DNA of 64,000 nt, taken from the NCBI GenBank assembly GCA_012033595.1, contig JAAUQL010000019.1, positions 1-64,000 on the forward strand, read 5' to 3'. Below are positions 38,172 to 48,428 of the stretch, one piece after another. How positions within the stretch are numbered: position 1 is the stretch's first letter; every line of letters begins with the position of its first letter. A model generated the notes under the pieces. It was not told where the DNA came from, made no database searches, and saw nothing but the letters and a program-made list of their open reading frames with translations. The position numbers were made by a program, and so were the translations under genes. The DNA is from Cyclobacteriaceae bacterium. GTDB lineage: Bacteria; Bacteroidota; Bacteroidia; Cytophagales; Cyclobacteriaceae.

Positions 38172-41100
38172 TTATAATTTAATGTCAATACCCACAATAT
38201 AAGATCTCAACTGAGGTACCGGTGTGTTCCATCTCAGGATACGGGCGCCATCGGCATTGGGCGCACCCTCCGGGTCAAAGCCGGGATATTGAGTAAATGT
38301 CCAGAGATTGTTGGCGGTCACATAGATCCTGGCTCCCTGTAGTTTGAAGCGGTTCAGCAAACTGTTAGATAGATTGTATCCCAGTGTTACATTGCGCAGT
38401 CTGACGAAATCAGCTTTATAAAGTTCCCGGTTGTGATACCTGTCTTCATCCGTAAAACCAGAGATCATTTTTCCGTCAATTTCCATGATACCATCGCGGA
38501 CAAGTCGCGGGTACCTGGCCTCATCGCCCGGAGCCTGCCACGAATTGCCCAGCACTTCGCTCAATAACTGTCTGTTTGGATTGGGAATAGCCGAGACCTG
38601 TCGGTCATAATCGAGGATATAGTCCCCTCCTGAAAAGGATAATAAAAATTTGAAATCAAAGCCGCCGTATTCCAGGGTATTGGTAAATCCACCATACCAA
38701 ACGGGATCAGAAGATTTTTGACCCTGAATAAATCTGTTGTCTCGCAGGTTATCGACCGTGGCATAGATCAGGCTGTCTGAACCGCTTTCGGTCTTCACCC
38801 TCATAGTTTCACCTGTGGCTACAAATACATCCTTATCAAGGGCATAGATGTAGGGCACTCCGGTTTCTGTGTCCACACCTGCATAGTCGGCCACATACCA
38901 TACATGCCGTTTATTGTTTGTCTTCGAAATGTGATAAGGAGAGGTAAGGCCTGTCTCATTCAGTTCGGGCGTTAGCTGTTTAATGATATTGCTGTTGAAG
39001 GAAATATTAAACGATGTGCTCCACCTGAATTTTTCTTTATCGATATTGGTCGAATTCAGCTCCAGCTCCAGACCGGAATTCACCATATTTCCTATATTGC
39101 TCCACACCCTGTTGGTCTGGGTTCCATCCACGTCACTTAAGAACCTGAAAGTGAGATAGTCGATACGTTCCTGGCTCGGGGAGACTCCTGCTGAGGAAGG
39201 AAGTTGCTTTTCAAGAAACATGTCTTCGATAAATCGGCTGTAGTAACCTACGGTACCATTGATCCGGTCGTCCATAAATCCAAAATCGATGCCGATATCC
39301 GTACTTTTGGTGGTTTCCCACTTCAGATCGGTGACCGGCAGGTTGGTGGGCACTGTTCCATTTGACGCCACATCCAAAGATCCGTACGCCGCCTCCTGAA
39401 AATAATTGATTACCTGAAGATTTGGCGGTACGTTTTGATTTCCTGTTTCGCCAAAACTAGCCCTGATTTTGAGGTAGCTTCCCGAGCCCAGCCACGACAT
39501 AAAATGCTCTTCTGACAACACCCACCCTCCGGAGAAAGCCACAAAATTTCCCCATCGAAAGTCGGGAGAAAACACAGATGAACCATCGCGTCTGGCGCTT
39601 ATACCAAACATGTATCGATTGTCGTAGGTGTAATTTAGCCTTCCGAAAAATCCGAGCAGATAGCGCTCGTCTTTGAGTTGAGCCTGCATGCTGATGCGCT
39701 GTCCCGGAATTCCCAACTCCTGGTAGGTGCCGCTAAGTCCCTGACCTACCATGCGACGGATGTACTGTCCGTTGCGCTGCGCTTCCACACCCATGAGCAC
39801 ACTGATAGAATTGAGCCCAAAATCTCTGGTGTAGGAGGGATAGACGTTATAATTGATGCTGGTGAAGCTTACTGTTTCTTCTTCTGCCCTGGCTATTGGA
39901 TTATTATCACCATCGAGGTTGATGCCTGTGCCTCTCCATATCACCAGGTTACTCTGAATAATGTCTGTCATAAATTCAGATTTTACACTTAGGCCATTCA
40001 CACCGGGTACTTGGTAAACCAGCGACAGGTTGCCCAGTGCGCGATACTGTTTTACATTGTTCAGGGTGTTTTCAGGATCATTTCGCGCAACAATGTTCGA
40101 TTGCGTGTAAGGATTCCAGTATTCCGTAGTATTGTTGGGATTATTTACGGGCATCCAGGGCAATGACCACTTGGTGATGGTTGTCAGGTCATCATCGCGG
40201 CGCTCATTGTTTGTATAGCTCAGGTTCACCTTGGCATCGAGGGTAAAATGTTCCAGTGGTTCAAAGCTCAAATTCGATCTTAATGAGAACCTATCCAACT
40301 GATTGTAATCAACCACTCCCTTGTCTGTTCGGTAATTGCCCGATAGATAGAATGCGCCCTTATCAAATCCCCTGGAACTCGACACATTCAAATCGGTAAA
40401 TGTGCCATTTCGAAACGCTTCATCATACCAATTGGTGTTGATGCCGAGCACGTTGATTACATCCCTGCCAATACGGTGCTCGGGAATTGAGTTGGGCATA
40501 TTGCGGTAGGCATCATTTATATTGAAATTTTTCTTGCCGTCTGTGCTGTTGAGCGTGGCCTGATCCATCACCGCAAACCACTCGTCTGTGTTAGCATAGC
40601 CTACATCCGAAGGTTTCCGGCTCACCTCAGAAATGCCCGTGGTGAGGTTGATACTGGTGCTCCCCTGCCCTGCTTTTCCGGTTTTGGTCGTCACTATGAT
40701 GACCCCATTACTGCCGCGCGAACCGTAAATAGAAAGTGCGGCAGCATCTTTTAATACTGTAATGCTTTCAATATCATTGGGGTTAATCAGGGACATGGGA
40801 TTCTGATTAGATGATCCCACACCATTCGGATCGTTAAAAACAGGCATGCCGTCTATGACCCATAGCGGCTCTGTGCCGAGTGTAATCGAGTTGGCTCCTC
40901 TGATCTTGATACTGCTCGGTGCGCCCAGCTTTCCACTTTGTGAAAGTACCGAAACACCAGAGGCCATGCCCTGCAAGCCGGCGTCGAAATTTGAGATTGA
41001 ACTCATATTCAAATCTTGCCCCTTCACGGTGCTTACCGACCCGATTACATTCGACTTCTTTTGAGTTCCATAGCCAATGACCACGATTTCTTCCAGAGAC

Positions 41101-41756
41101 GAAATATCAGGAATAAGAGAAATATTGATGGTTGATCGTCCATTCACCGATACTTCATCAGACAGATAGCCAACAAAAGAGAATGCCAACACTGCATCTT
41201 CTGATCCTATCTCCAGCACATAATCTCCCATAGCGCCCGCTATCGTACCATTTGTTGTGCCTTTTTCAAGAATACTTGTGCCTGGAAGCGGATCGCCGTT
41301 TTCATCTGATACTACTCCGCTCACTTTGAAGGTAGCAGGCGCTGACACATTGTCCATATCCGGTAATATGCCTCCTGACTCCGGCGCGGTTTCGGATCTT
41401 TTGGTAAGGATAATAAAATCACCATCCAACTCAAACCGTAAGTTTCTGGTGTTGCATATCATGGAAAGCAAATTTTCGAGCGGTTCGTCTTTGACCGATA
41501 CCTCCAGATTGCTCCTGCTCTCCACGATATTGGAAAGATACAGGAAGCGTACATTTGCCTCCTTTTCTATTTCCTTCAGGGCTTTTTCAAGCGATTTTGT
41601 TTTGATACTGATGGTGATCTTCTTTTCAAGAATCTCTTGCCCAGCTAGATCTGTAGCCGCCAATAGCGAAACAGACATGGATAAAATGAAAAGCTGTATT
41701 AGAGATACTCGCATAATCCATCTGCGTATCCTGGTACGTCTTATAGTTTTTCTCAT
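38172..41756 (-). CDS. susC: SusC/RagA TonB-dependent transporter of PUL B, with STN domain
   Basis: 1194 residues, intact. Order: signal peptide (RVSLIQLFILSMSVSLLAA), STN domain at about 50-115 (KSLEKALKEIEKEANVRFLYL), carboxypeptidase-like domain (VSGVVSDENGDPLPGTSILEK), TonB-box region (LEEIVVIGYGTQKKS), plug with IYGSRGSNGVIIVTTKTG, and beta-barrel ending QLRSYIVGIDIKL. The STN domain couples substrate sensing to the FecR upstream. SusD begins 5 bp after its stop. It imports glycan fragments across the outer membrane. Confidence 0.97.
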   Translation of the reverse strand: MRKTIRRTRIRRWIMRVSLIQLFILSMSVSLLAATDLAGQEILEKKITISIKTKSLEKALKEIEKEANVRFLYLSNIVESRSNLEVSVKDEPLENLLSMICNTRNLRFELDGDFIILTKRSETAPESGGILPDMDNVSAPATFKVSGVVSDENGDPLPGTSILEKGTTNGTIAGAMGDYVLEIGSEDAVLAFSFVGYLSDEVSVNGRSTINISLIPDISSLEEIVVIGYGTQKKSNVIGSVSTVKGQDLNMSSISNFDAGLQGMASGVSVLSQSGKLGAPSSIKIRGANSITLGTEPLWVIDGMPVFNDPNGVGSSNQNPMSLINPNDIESITVLKDAAALSIYGSRGSNGVIIVTTKTGKAGQGSTSINLTTGISEVSRKPSDVGYANTDEWFAVMDQATLNSTDGKKNFNINDAYRNMPNSIPEHRIGRDVINVLGINTNWYDEAFRNGTFTDLNVSSSRGFDKGAFYLSGNYRTDKGVVDYNQLDRFSLRSNLSFEPLEHFTLDAKVNLSYTNNERRDDDLTTITKWSLPWMPVNNPNNTTEYWNPYTQSNIVARNDPENTLNNVKQYRALGNLSLVYQVPGVNGLSVKSEFMTDIIQSNLVIWRGTGINLDGDNNPIARAEEETVSFTSINYNVYPSYTRDFGLNSISVLMGVEAQRNGQYIRRMVGQGLSGTYQELGIPGQRISMQAQLKDERYLLGFFGRLNYTYDNRYMFGISARRDGSSVFSPDFRWGNFVAFSGGWVLSEEHFMSWLGSGSYLKIRASFGETGNQNVPPNLQVINYFQEAAYGSLDVASNGTVPTNLPVTDLKWETTKSTDIGIDFGFMDDRINGTVGYYSRFIEDMFLEKQLPSSAGVSPSQERIDYLTFRFLSDVDGTQTNRVWSNIGNMVNSGLELELNSTNIDKEKFRWSTSFNISFNSNIIKQLTPELNETGLTSPYHISKTNNKRHVWYVADYAGVDTETGVPYIYALDKDVFVATGETMRVKTESGSDSLIYATVDNLRDNRFIQGQKSSDPVWYGGFTNTLEYGGFDFKFLLSFSGGDYILDYDRQVSAIPNPNRQLLSEVLGNSWQAPGDEARYPRLVRDGIMEIDGKMISGFTDEDRYHNRELYKADFVRLRNVTLGYNLSNSLLNRFKLQGARIYVTANNLWTFTQYPGFDPEGAPNADGARILRWNTPVPQLRSYIVGIDIKL

Positions 41757-41893
41757 AACAATTAAAAATTAATCATCTACATAGTTGCCCGGAGTAAACA
41801 TCCAGGTGGCAAATTCATGACACGATGTGCCATTTTTTACCTGACAGTGATGATGTCTATCTGACGATTAATTTTCAATTTCTTTCCGGAAAG

Positions 41894-42966
41894 CTACAAA
41901 ATTTCGCAGCCTTCCCCCTTAATCACAATCTTATCGCGATTAATGGTATAAGACAGATTTGACGTTTTACAAATCAGTCTGATTTTATCTTCGAGCGGTA
42001 TTCCCACGAGGGAAGCATTTAGCATGCATTGCTCAATTTTAGTTTCATTATAAGAAATATCAACTCCATATCTATTTTCAATCAATTCAAAAACCTGAGA
42101 CAGCGGCCTGTTCTCAAAATGGAAATCGGCTTTGTAAAAATCCTGATTGAGCGTTATTTCTTCCGGATCCATTTTGGTGAGTTCTTGTGTTTGATGTGTG
42201 AAAGAGGCCGCCTCATTTTCTGTCAGTACGATCATTTCTCGTGCCGTGGCTCCATGTTGTTGCCTGCTTACCGACACCTCACCTGTATTAACGGCCACCG
42301 TAATGTCTTGCTGGCTGTAGGCAGTCACCAAAAACTGGTACCCAGTACCCTGGTGGTGACCCCCTGAGCCATTACAAAAAATGGGCGTTGTTCGTCACGC
42401 AACACCTCAAAATAGGCTTTTCCTTCCACTTCCACCTTCCTTTCATTTACATTAAATTCCGGGTGAATTTTGAGTCTTGTTTTCTGATATAGGATCACAG
42501 AAGTGCCATCTTCAAGCAAGATGGTTTTTGGATTTTCATTTATATTTTGATAAACAGTGGCTTTTGCCGCCATCGTTGCAAGTGGGCGCTCATTTTTGTT
42601 TAGGTACCAAAAAGCCCCTACGGTCAGCACAATGATGAACACGGCAGCATACCGCACCAAGGCATTCCAATTAAAAGCTTTTTCGGCCATTTTTATTTGC
42701 TTGCCTGTGGCTTCTGACGCCTCTAGCGAAGTGTCAATACGATCCCATAAAGTGGCGCGATGCGCTGCGACATCATCCGGATAGCCGAATAAGGCTACCA
42801 ATTTTTCAGCTTCGAGTACATCAGCTTCCTTCTCAGGGTTGCTTTCTAACCACTGAGACCAAAAACGGGTATTATCCGGATAGCTTTCCGGACTCCGAAT
42901 CCATCTGATGAAATCGACATCAGCGGCAAAATCAACAGGACGAAATTCCTTATAGTTGTTCATCAA
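41894..42966 (-). CDS. FecR-family anti-sigma factor of PUL B (one-base frameshift)
   Basis: About 357 residues after repair. The first frame has a cytoplasmic N-terminus, a TM helix at about 106-124 (YAAVFIIVLTVGAFWYL) and the start of the FecR domain (EDGTSVILYQKTRLKIHP, YFEVLRDEQRPFFVMA) up to GTSFW. The second frame continues LVTAYSQQDITVAVNTGEVSV and ends with the DUF4974 STN-like tail (HFENRPLSQVFELIENRYGVDI). One missing T in the run at 42330-42334 separates them; SFLVTAYS restores the family pattern. It links PUL B SusC with the ECF sigma factor. Confidence 0.9.
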
Positions 42967-43073
42967 TAAAAATTAATCTATCAAATAGACATCATCACCC
43001 ATATAAAGAGCAAACCAGCCTATTTAACTCACATGCAAAAATATTTTTTTTATCATCGACAATTTCCTGCTAT

Positions 43074-43640
43074 TCAATTCGCCAAGTAAAAAATCATCAA
43101 CAAAAACCAGGTCTTCATCGTCTTTCTCAAATATTCCAATCCTCTGGTTACCAGGTTTCTGGCAGATTGTTCATTGATCTCCATGATCTCAGCAATTTCT
43201 TTGTACGACAGTTCTCCATAAAATCGCATGAGCAGGGTTTCCTTTTGTCTTTCAGAGAGCGTATCCAGTTGCTCCTGCAATCTGGCGCTCAATTGTCTTT
43301 TTTCTTCCTCCTCCACCAGCTTTGTTTCAACTGAGTGTTCCTGCACCTCATCTAATAGAACATCTGGTCGCAGTATTTTTTCGCTCAGCGTATGAGATTT
43401 GTATAATTTACGGCGTAGCGATCGATATAGATAAAATCGAATGGAAGTGGTATCTGAAAGACCTTCCCGATACTTCCAAATATCAAGAAAGAGTTCGTGA
43501 ATTGCATCTTCTGTATCAGCGCTGCTCTGGGTAATTTTGAGGCCATAAGTATAAAGTGCACTAAAAAATTGATCATAAATCTTCTTCAGCGCGCTTTTGT
43601 CACCCTTGCGAATACCTTCCCAGATCGCTTTTTCCTCCAA
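43074..43640 (-). CDS. ECF RNA polymerase sigma factor of PUL B
   Basis: 188 residues. Region 2 (LKKIYDQFFSALYTYGLKITQSSADTEDAIHELFLDIW) and region 4 (LSERQKETLLMRFYGELSYKEIAEIMEINEQSARNLVTRGLEYL) are clear. No ATG is available: the frame opens with TTG at 43640, 6 nt after an in-frame TAA, so the start is uncertain. In the same frame before that stop lies a 15-codon ATG ORF. It controls PUL B together with the FecR gene 107 bp downstream. Confidence 0.92.
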   Translation of the reverse strand: MEEKAIWEGIRKGDKSALKKIYDQFFSALYTYGLKITQSSADTEDAIHELFLDIWKYREGLSDTTSIRFYLYRSLRRKLYKSHTLSEKILRPDVLLDEVQEHSVETKLVEEEEKRQLSARLQEQLDTLSERQKETLLMRFYGELSYKEIAEIMEINEQSARNLVTRGLEYLRKTMKTWFLLMIFYLAN

Positions 43641-43957
43641 CTTACATTATTTGTAATTAAACAATTTACTACTTACCAATTGATTGGTATCCATCAAATT
43701 TCTATAAAACCAAGTTGGTAAAGTGGACAACAATACAATATTAAAACCGATTAAAAAATATATTTCAAAAGCCGTGTCAGGGTTCTGAAACTATGATAAA
43801 CCTAAAACTTTGCTCAAAATATGCAAAAGGAATAAATAATGTACAAAAAATTGTCAAGAGGAAATTTTGGCAATCATGTATGGCTCTTCGTCCGGCCTTG
43901 CTCCTTATCGTTGTATGCCCCTAAAGCGAACAAGCACCGGCTTTTATACAAAAAAAT
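43641..43957. other. Boundary between PUL B regulators and the end of PUL C
   Basis: 317 bp with no gene of note. It should hold the promoter of the PUL B sigma factor and the 3' end of the PUL C transcript. No terminator hairpin was found by eye. A 15-codon ORF (MDTNQLVSSKLFNYK, about 43694-43647) is in frame with the sigma gene and separated from it by TAA. Confidence 0.5.
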
Positions 43958-44356
43958 TCAATCGTCTTCCTTTGGAGGGTAAAATACCACTACTACTGTG
44001 TTGGCGGCCAATGACTTCGTCTTCAAGATTTCAGGTGTCAGTTCTATGATCTCCAATACACTCACATTATCTTTAATACGATAAATGATATATTTGCCGT
44101 TCCGGATTTTGCCGACTTTATCAGGGTCGAACTCAGATACAATGGTATCGGACAAATAATAATCGACAACACCTATTAGCATGGTTTCCCTGTAATAAAT
44201 ATAGAGAGAGTCTTGCGTGAATTTTTGAGTATGATAAATCATATTATTTGCCCTTTGTTCCCATTTGCACTGTTGGAGCAAATCCAATGTAGATTTCTGG
44301 GCATATCCCAACAGTGGGCAGTAAGCCAAAATCGATATAATAATTACTTTTCTCAT
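43958..44356 (-). CDS. Small secreted protein of unknown function at the end of PUL C
   Basis: 132 residues from the Met at 44356, chosen because it gives a clean signal peptide (MRKVIIISILAYCPLLGYAQ); an in-frame ATG 51 bp upstream would bury it. The mature part is about 113 residues of alternating beta-type sequence (DSLYIYYRETMLIGVVDYYLSD, GKIRNGKYIIYRI), lipocalin-like in feel but not assignable. It starts 67 bp after the GHL6 stop on the same strand, so it may be the last PUL C gene. Confidence 0.6.
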   Translation of the reverse strand: MRKVIIISILAYCPLLGYAQKSTLDLLQQCKWEQRANNMIYHTQKFTQDSLYIYYRETMLIGVVDYYLSDTIVSEFDPDKVGKIRNGKYIIYRIKDNVSVLEIIELTPEILKTKSLAANTVVVVFYPPKEDD

Positions 44357-44423
44357 TTTTTTGAATGTTGAACTTACCGAATCTATGCTTACGCCCTCCA
44401 TGGTCATTTTTTGTGTGCCATAT

Positions 44424-46500
44424 TTAATATTCGATCACGATGGCGGTGTGCATCGTAAATGTTGGAACGTTAAGGCGGGTTCCTTCTTTATTCATCTCAA
44501 ATTTAAGCGGCTTGCCATCCGGCACCTGGTACACTTTCTTGATTTTTTGCGGCAAATTCAGGCTGAGTTCCACCCCTGGTACCGGCAGAAAATCTTCCAT
44601 TACCATCACTTCTCCGCGTTTCAGCGCAGGCGAGTATAACAAGTGCACAACATACCGGTTTTATCCGCTTGCTCTAACAAGCTTACCCGGCCACTGCTGG
44701 GCAAATTGCTTACCGATAGCATCGGTTTTCATAAAGCAGATCGATGGCGTTGGCAAACAACTGACGGTGCATCCGGACCCCGTGCTTGTAATACGACTGA
44801 TCTAAGGGGTGGGCAAAGAAAATCACATTGCCATTTCTCACTACGGCAGGGTTTGGTGAATCTTCCAACTGGTAAGGCGTTTCCCGGTGACTGCTGTATT
44901 TTTCGTAGGTTCGGTTGAAATAGGGTTGCCTGATCGAGGCCAGTACTTTTCCCTCGCCGGGCACAACCAACAAACCGGATTCATAATTTAAAAACGGGGT
45001 GGAAACGATCTGATCGCCAATGTCATTTTTGATCACCGTATAATCGAAGTCGTATTCCGATCTACGCTGAAAATCTGCCCCAACATCCAGTATAAATTCA
45101 TCTCCGCTTGCATTCAATGCCCCATCGGCAAATACGATCAGCTTGCCTCCATTTTTCACCCAATTGTTGATCTTTTCGGCCTGTGTCGGATTGATAGAAG
45201 CCTGGCTGGGAATGATCAAAAGCTCCATATCCTGGAGATTACCCTCATTGGCGATCACGAAATCCTGATGAATTTCCAGCAGCATATTTACCACGCCATG
45301 GTCTGCGTCATTGTTGAGGGTAAGCCACATTCCCAGTTTGCTCACCGGAATACCCCCTGGGCCGTAGGCTTCGATTTTCTCGACGTATTCATAGGCTTCT
45401 CCGATATTGCGGTACGTTTCCATGTCCATTTCGCCGGAAGGATGCAATTGATCCCCAAAATTACACGATGCCCCAAAGGCTATCATCGCTGCTGCTTCAT
45501 ATTTAATGGCATCCGGATGCTTAAACCCGCCAAATTCGCCCCATGCTTTATGAAATTTGCCACTCATAGCCGTGATGGGTGTGCCCTGTCCCAAATGATA
45601 CTTGGCTTCGAATGGCAGGTTGTCATAACCACCCCAGGTGGAAGGCAGGTCTTCGAGGTCCTGGTGGGTATTCATGTCAAAAAGCCTTTGTTTGAAAATT
45701 TCCTGATCCTTCAGACGGGTAGTGGCATTGAAATATACAGTGGCCTCCGGATGGTATTTAGCGATCAATTCGCGCAGGGCTTTCATGTGGGCTTTAAAGG
45801 CCAGGTTCATGCTCACCGATACCGCCTTGGGATCATCCATATCCACTCCCTCTTTTTTCATGCGGGTCTGGCAATACTGGCAATAACACTGTTGGGCGAT
45901 ATGGTAAATATCGAACCAAAAACCATCCACTTCATAATTTTGACAAAGCTCTTCCACCTGTTTCATAATATTTTGATGGTACGGGCCGCTTGCCGCCGGG
46001 CAGAGGCATTTCCAGGAATAATGGGGGCGAATATCATGTTTATCTGCCTCCAGATCGGCATTCATGGTGAAGATGCTGCCGTCTTTTTCGCGGATGCACC
46101 ACTCCGGATGATTTTCCGCATCATTCACCGACCAGCCTACCGTAAAATACACCGGGCTTTTAACGCCTATTTCATGACATGCTTCAATTTGAGCACCCAA
46201 CAGATCAAAATCTAAATGCGGATGTACATTTCCGATTTTGGTAGGGTAGTAACTCCAGCCATGATGTCCTTTGCCAAAGATGTTGATCTGGTTCACATGT
46301 CCGACCTTTAAGGCTTCCTGAAATTGCCTTTTATCAAACTTTTCGCCGATTCCCTCTATATGTTCTGAGGTATGGAAATCGAGGTGTACCTGCCTGGTTG
46401 GAGATATTTCATTTACTGTCTGCTGAGACTGGGCATGGGCAGGCAGCACCATTGCCACGCAAAAAAGAAAACTTAACAATATGACTGATCTGATATTCAT
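44424..46500 (-). CDS. GHL6-type putative glycoside hydrolase of PUL C (two one-base frameshifts near 3' end)
   Basis: About 690 residues after repair. The Met at 46500 gives a Sec signal (VILLSFLFCVAMVLPAHA). The barrel shares RQVHLDFHTSEHIEGIG, GHHGWSYYPT and HPEWCIREKDG with the PUL A paralogue. Asp197 in GFWFD is the likely nucleophile by analogy with fucosidases, followed by CxCxxC (Cys205, 207, 210). A flavodoxin-like domain (ELLIIPSQASINPTQAEKI) and a C-terminal beta domain follow. The frame breaks near 44719-44724 (after LLYENR) and again near 44655-44659; the segments MLSVSNLPSSGRVSLLEQAD and YVVHLLYSPALKRGE restore the family's end. It encodes a putative alpha-L-fucosidase-like enzyme. 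Confidence 0.8.
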
Positions 46501-46591
46501 AACTTTAGTACTATTTATTTTTAACAATTCACTCTTTAAAATTTGTAATTCAAAATTTTTCAAAATCTTTAAATACGGTCAAAATGACCGA

Positions 46592-48322
46592 TTAGTCCGA
46601 TCTTGTTGGACCATCATGACGATAGGTGAAAAAATCTATATCCAGGAATCCAGCCTCTGCGGTTTTGTTCCAGGTAACAAAACCCAATCTGTCGCCTTTC
46701 CAGTTGCCAAACTTCAAGGTAAAAGCCAGCCCAAAACCATGGTAATTTATTCCATCGAGACTGTACTCAAAGTGAGCCTGATCGCCCCGGTTGCTTGTTT
46801 TTATGTAAATAACCGGTTCATTGATCCTGGCGCCCTCAAGCTCCTGGCCATCAGCGATAAACACAAGAAACCTTTCCCCTTGTGCCGTTTGCTTAATGCC
46901 CAGCAAGTGAAAATTTCCTCCAAACCGGACAAACCCGGCATATTGTCCATTGACTAATCCGGAAATATCGAGCTTTGCTATGGCCATGCCCGAGGTGGTG
47001 CCAAAAATCCGCTGACTGATCACATTCGGCGTAAGCCAAAAGTGATGTGGAATAGCCTGAGATCCCGGCACCTTCCGGTTTTCGTACGATTGTTCCTGAA
47101 AACTAACCGGTTGCATGGATTTTAACCTGAGCCAACCTTTTCTGTCGGTCAATGACCAATGCGTATCTCGCGGGTTGTGGTTCCATTCCCATTGCAATCC
47201 AGGTTTTTCCGAGTTAAAATCATCGCTGGTAGCAGGCGATGCAGCCGGGAAACCTGATACGGGTTTTTTGTAGGTTATGACTGGTTCTCCTATGCCATCC
47301 TGATCGATGTCCGCACCGATCACCGGCCAACCCTCTACCCACTCGACGGGCTGTAAACACTGGGGACGTCCTTGAATGGGCGATTCTGAGTTTTGTACCA
47401 ACTGATGGTAAAACCACCACGATGAATCGGGTGCCTGAACCAGTGCCCCCTGACAACAACTCCTGGAAAAGGTATTCCCTCTCTCCAGCACAATCTTCTT
47501 CTCGTAGGGGCCGTAAATGCTTTTTGTAGTCGAGCGCAACACCACCTGTTTTCTGTCATCCGGAAAACCTTCCGTAAATTCAGCAGCATTGGGATCCGGT
47601 CGGTACCATTCTGACAAAAAAACATACCACCTCTCCTTGATTTTATAGATTTTTGCCGCTTCGGCCATCGGCCCGCTATAAATTACCTTACCCGAATCCA
47701 GTACCTGCGTGCCGGACCAGTCCATCCTGAAAACCCGGTTTTCCCAGACACGGTCATTGGTTTTGTGAGACATTAGTTTTTGTCCGGTATTGCAGATCAG
47801 ATAAGCCTGGTTTTCTTCGTAATCCCAAAAAACGGCCGGATCATCAAAAACCATGTCATTCGGCAGCATTTTTACCGGGGCAGTCCATGGGCCGGTGATG
47901 GTATCGGCACTGCTCACAAATAGTCCATGATTAAAATCAATCATGTAGCATAGCCATTTATCATTGTGTCTCACCAGGTCTCCCGCCCATACGCCATAAT
48001 GATAGCCATTCATCTGATCCCAGTTGTATTCATTGCCCCAGGTGAGCTTGTCATATACATGACCAATGATATTCCAGTTTACCAGGTCAAACGATTCGAG
48101 TATGGGCATGCCGGGTACCATGTGTTGATTGGAAGCCATCATATAATACCTGCCATCTTCTTGTTCAATATCCACATCGGGAAAATCCGCATTCAATACC
48201 GGATTTCTGTAGGTGCCATCGCCCTGGTCACCCCAGCTTCCCGGTTTGTTTATGGTGGTTTGCCGGCATCCGATCAACATGACAAACAGTATTAAACAAC
48301 AGGTCAAAAGCCTTTTATTCAT
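46592..48322 (-). CDS. GH43 glycoside hydrolase lipoprotein with C-terminal beta-sandwich, PUL C
   Basis: 576 residues from the Met at 48322, which gives a good lipoprotein signal (LILFVMLIGC). A five-bladed beta-propeller carries the three GH43 acids: base Asp in NADFPDVDIEQEDGRYYM, pKa-modulating Asp in MVFDDPAVFWD and acid Glu in SGPMAEAAKIYK. The C-terminal about 200 residues are a concanavalin-like domain (DDFNSEKPGLQWEWNHNP), as in beta-xylosidase/arabinofuranosidase members. It probably removes xylose or arabinose from imported fragments. It lies between GH97 and GHL6. Confidence 0.93.
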   Translation of the reverse strand: MNKRLLTCCLILFVMLIGCRQTTINKPGSWGDQGDGTYRNPVLNADFPDVDIEQEDGRYYMMASNQHMVPGMPILESFDLVNWNIIGHVYDKLTWGNEYNWDQMNGYHYGVWAGDLVRHNDKWLCYMIDFNHGLFVSSADTITGPWTAPVKMLPNDMVFDDPAVFWDYEENQAYLICNTGQKLMSHKTNDRVWENRVFRMDWSGTQVLDSGKVIYSGPMAEAAKIYKIKERWYVFLSEWYRPDPNAAEFTEGFPDDRKQVVLRSTTKSIYGPYEKKIVLERGNTFSRSCCQGALVQAPDSSWWFYHQLVQNSESPIQGRPQCLQPVEWVEGWPVIGADIDQDGIGEPVITYKKPVSGFPAASPATSDDFNSEKPGLQWEWNHNPRDTHWSLTDRKGWLRLKSMQPVSFQEQSYENRKVPGSQAIPHHFWLTPNVISQRIFGTTSGMAIAKLDISGLVNGQYAGFVRFGGNFHLLGIKQTAQGERFLVFIADGQELEGARINEPVIYIKTSNRGDQAHFEYSLDGINYHGFGLAFTLKFGNWKGDRLGFVTWNKTAEAGFLDIDFFTYRHDGPTRSD

Positions 48323-48428
48323 GTTTTTTCCTTCCAATTATTTTAATGATGCTCATCTGGTCAGGCATTTCTTTCCCGACCAGGCCGCCACCCGCAACGG
48401 GAAAATGCATGCGGTTTTTTAATGGCAA

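Noticed and set aside
44424-44648. Separate 74-codon gene
   Set aside because: Its sequence is the missing C-terminal end of the GHL6 protein, in another frame.
45268-46215. 315-codon plus-strand ORF
   Set aside because: Lies wholly antisense to the GHL6 gene, which has clear family motifs; composition is that of a reverse-strand shadow.
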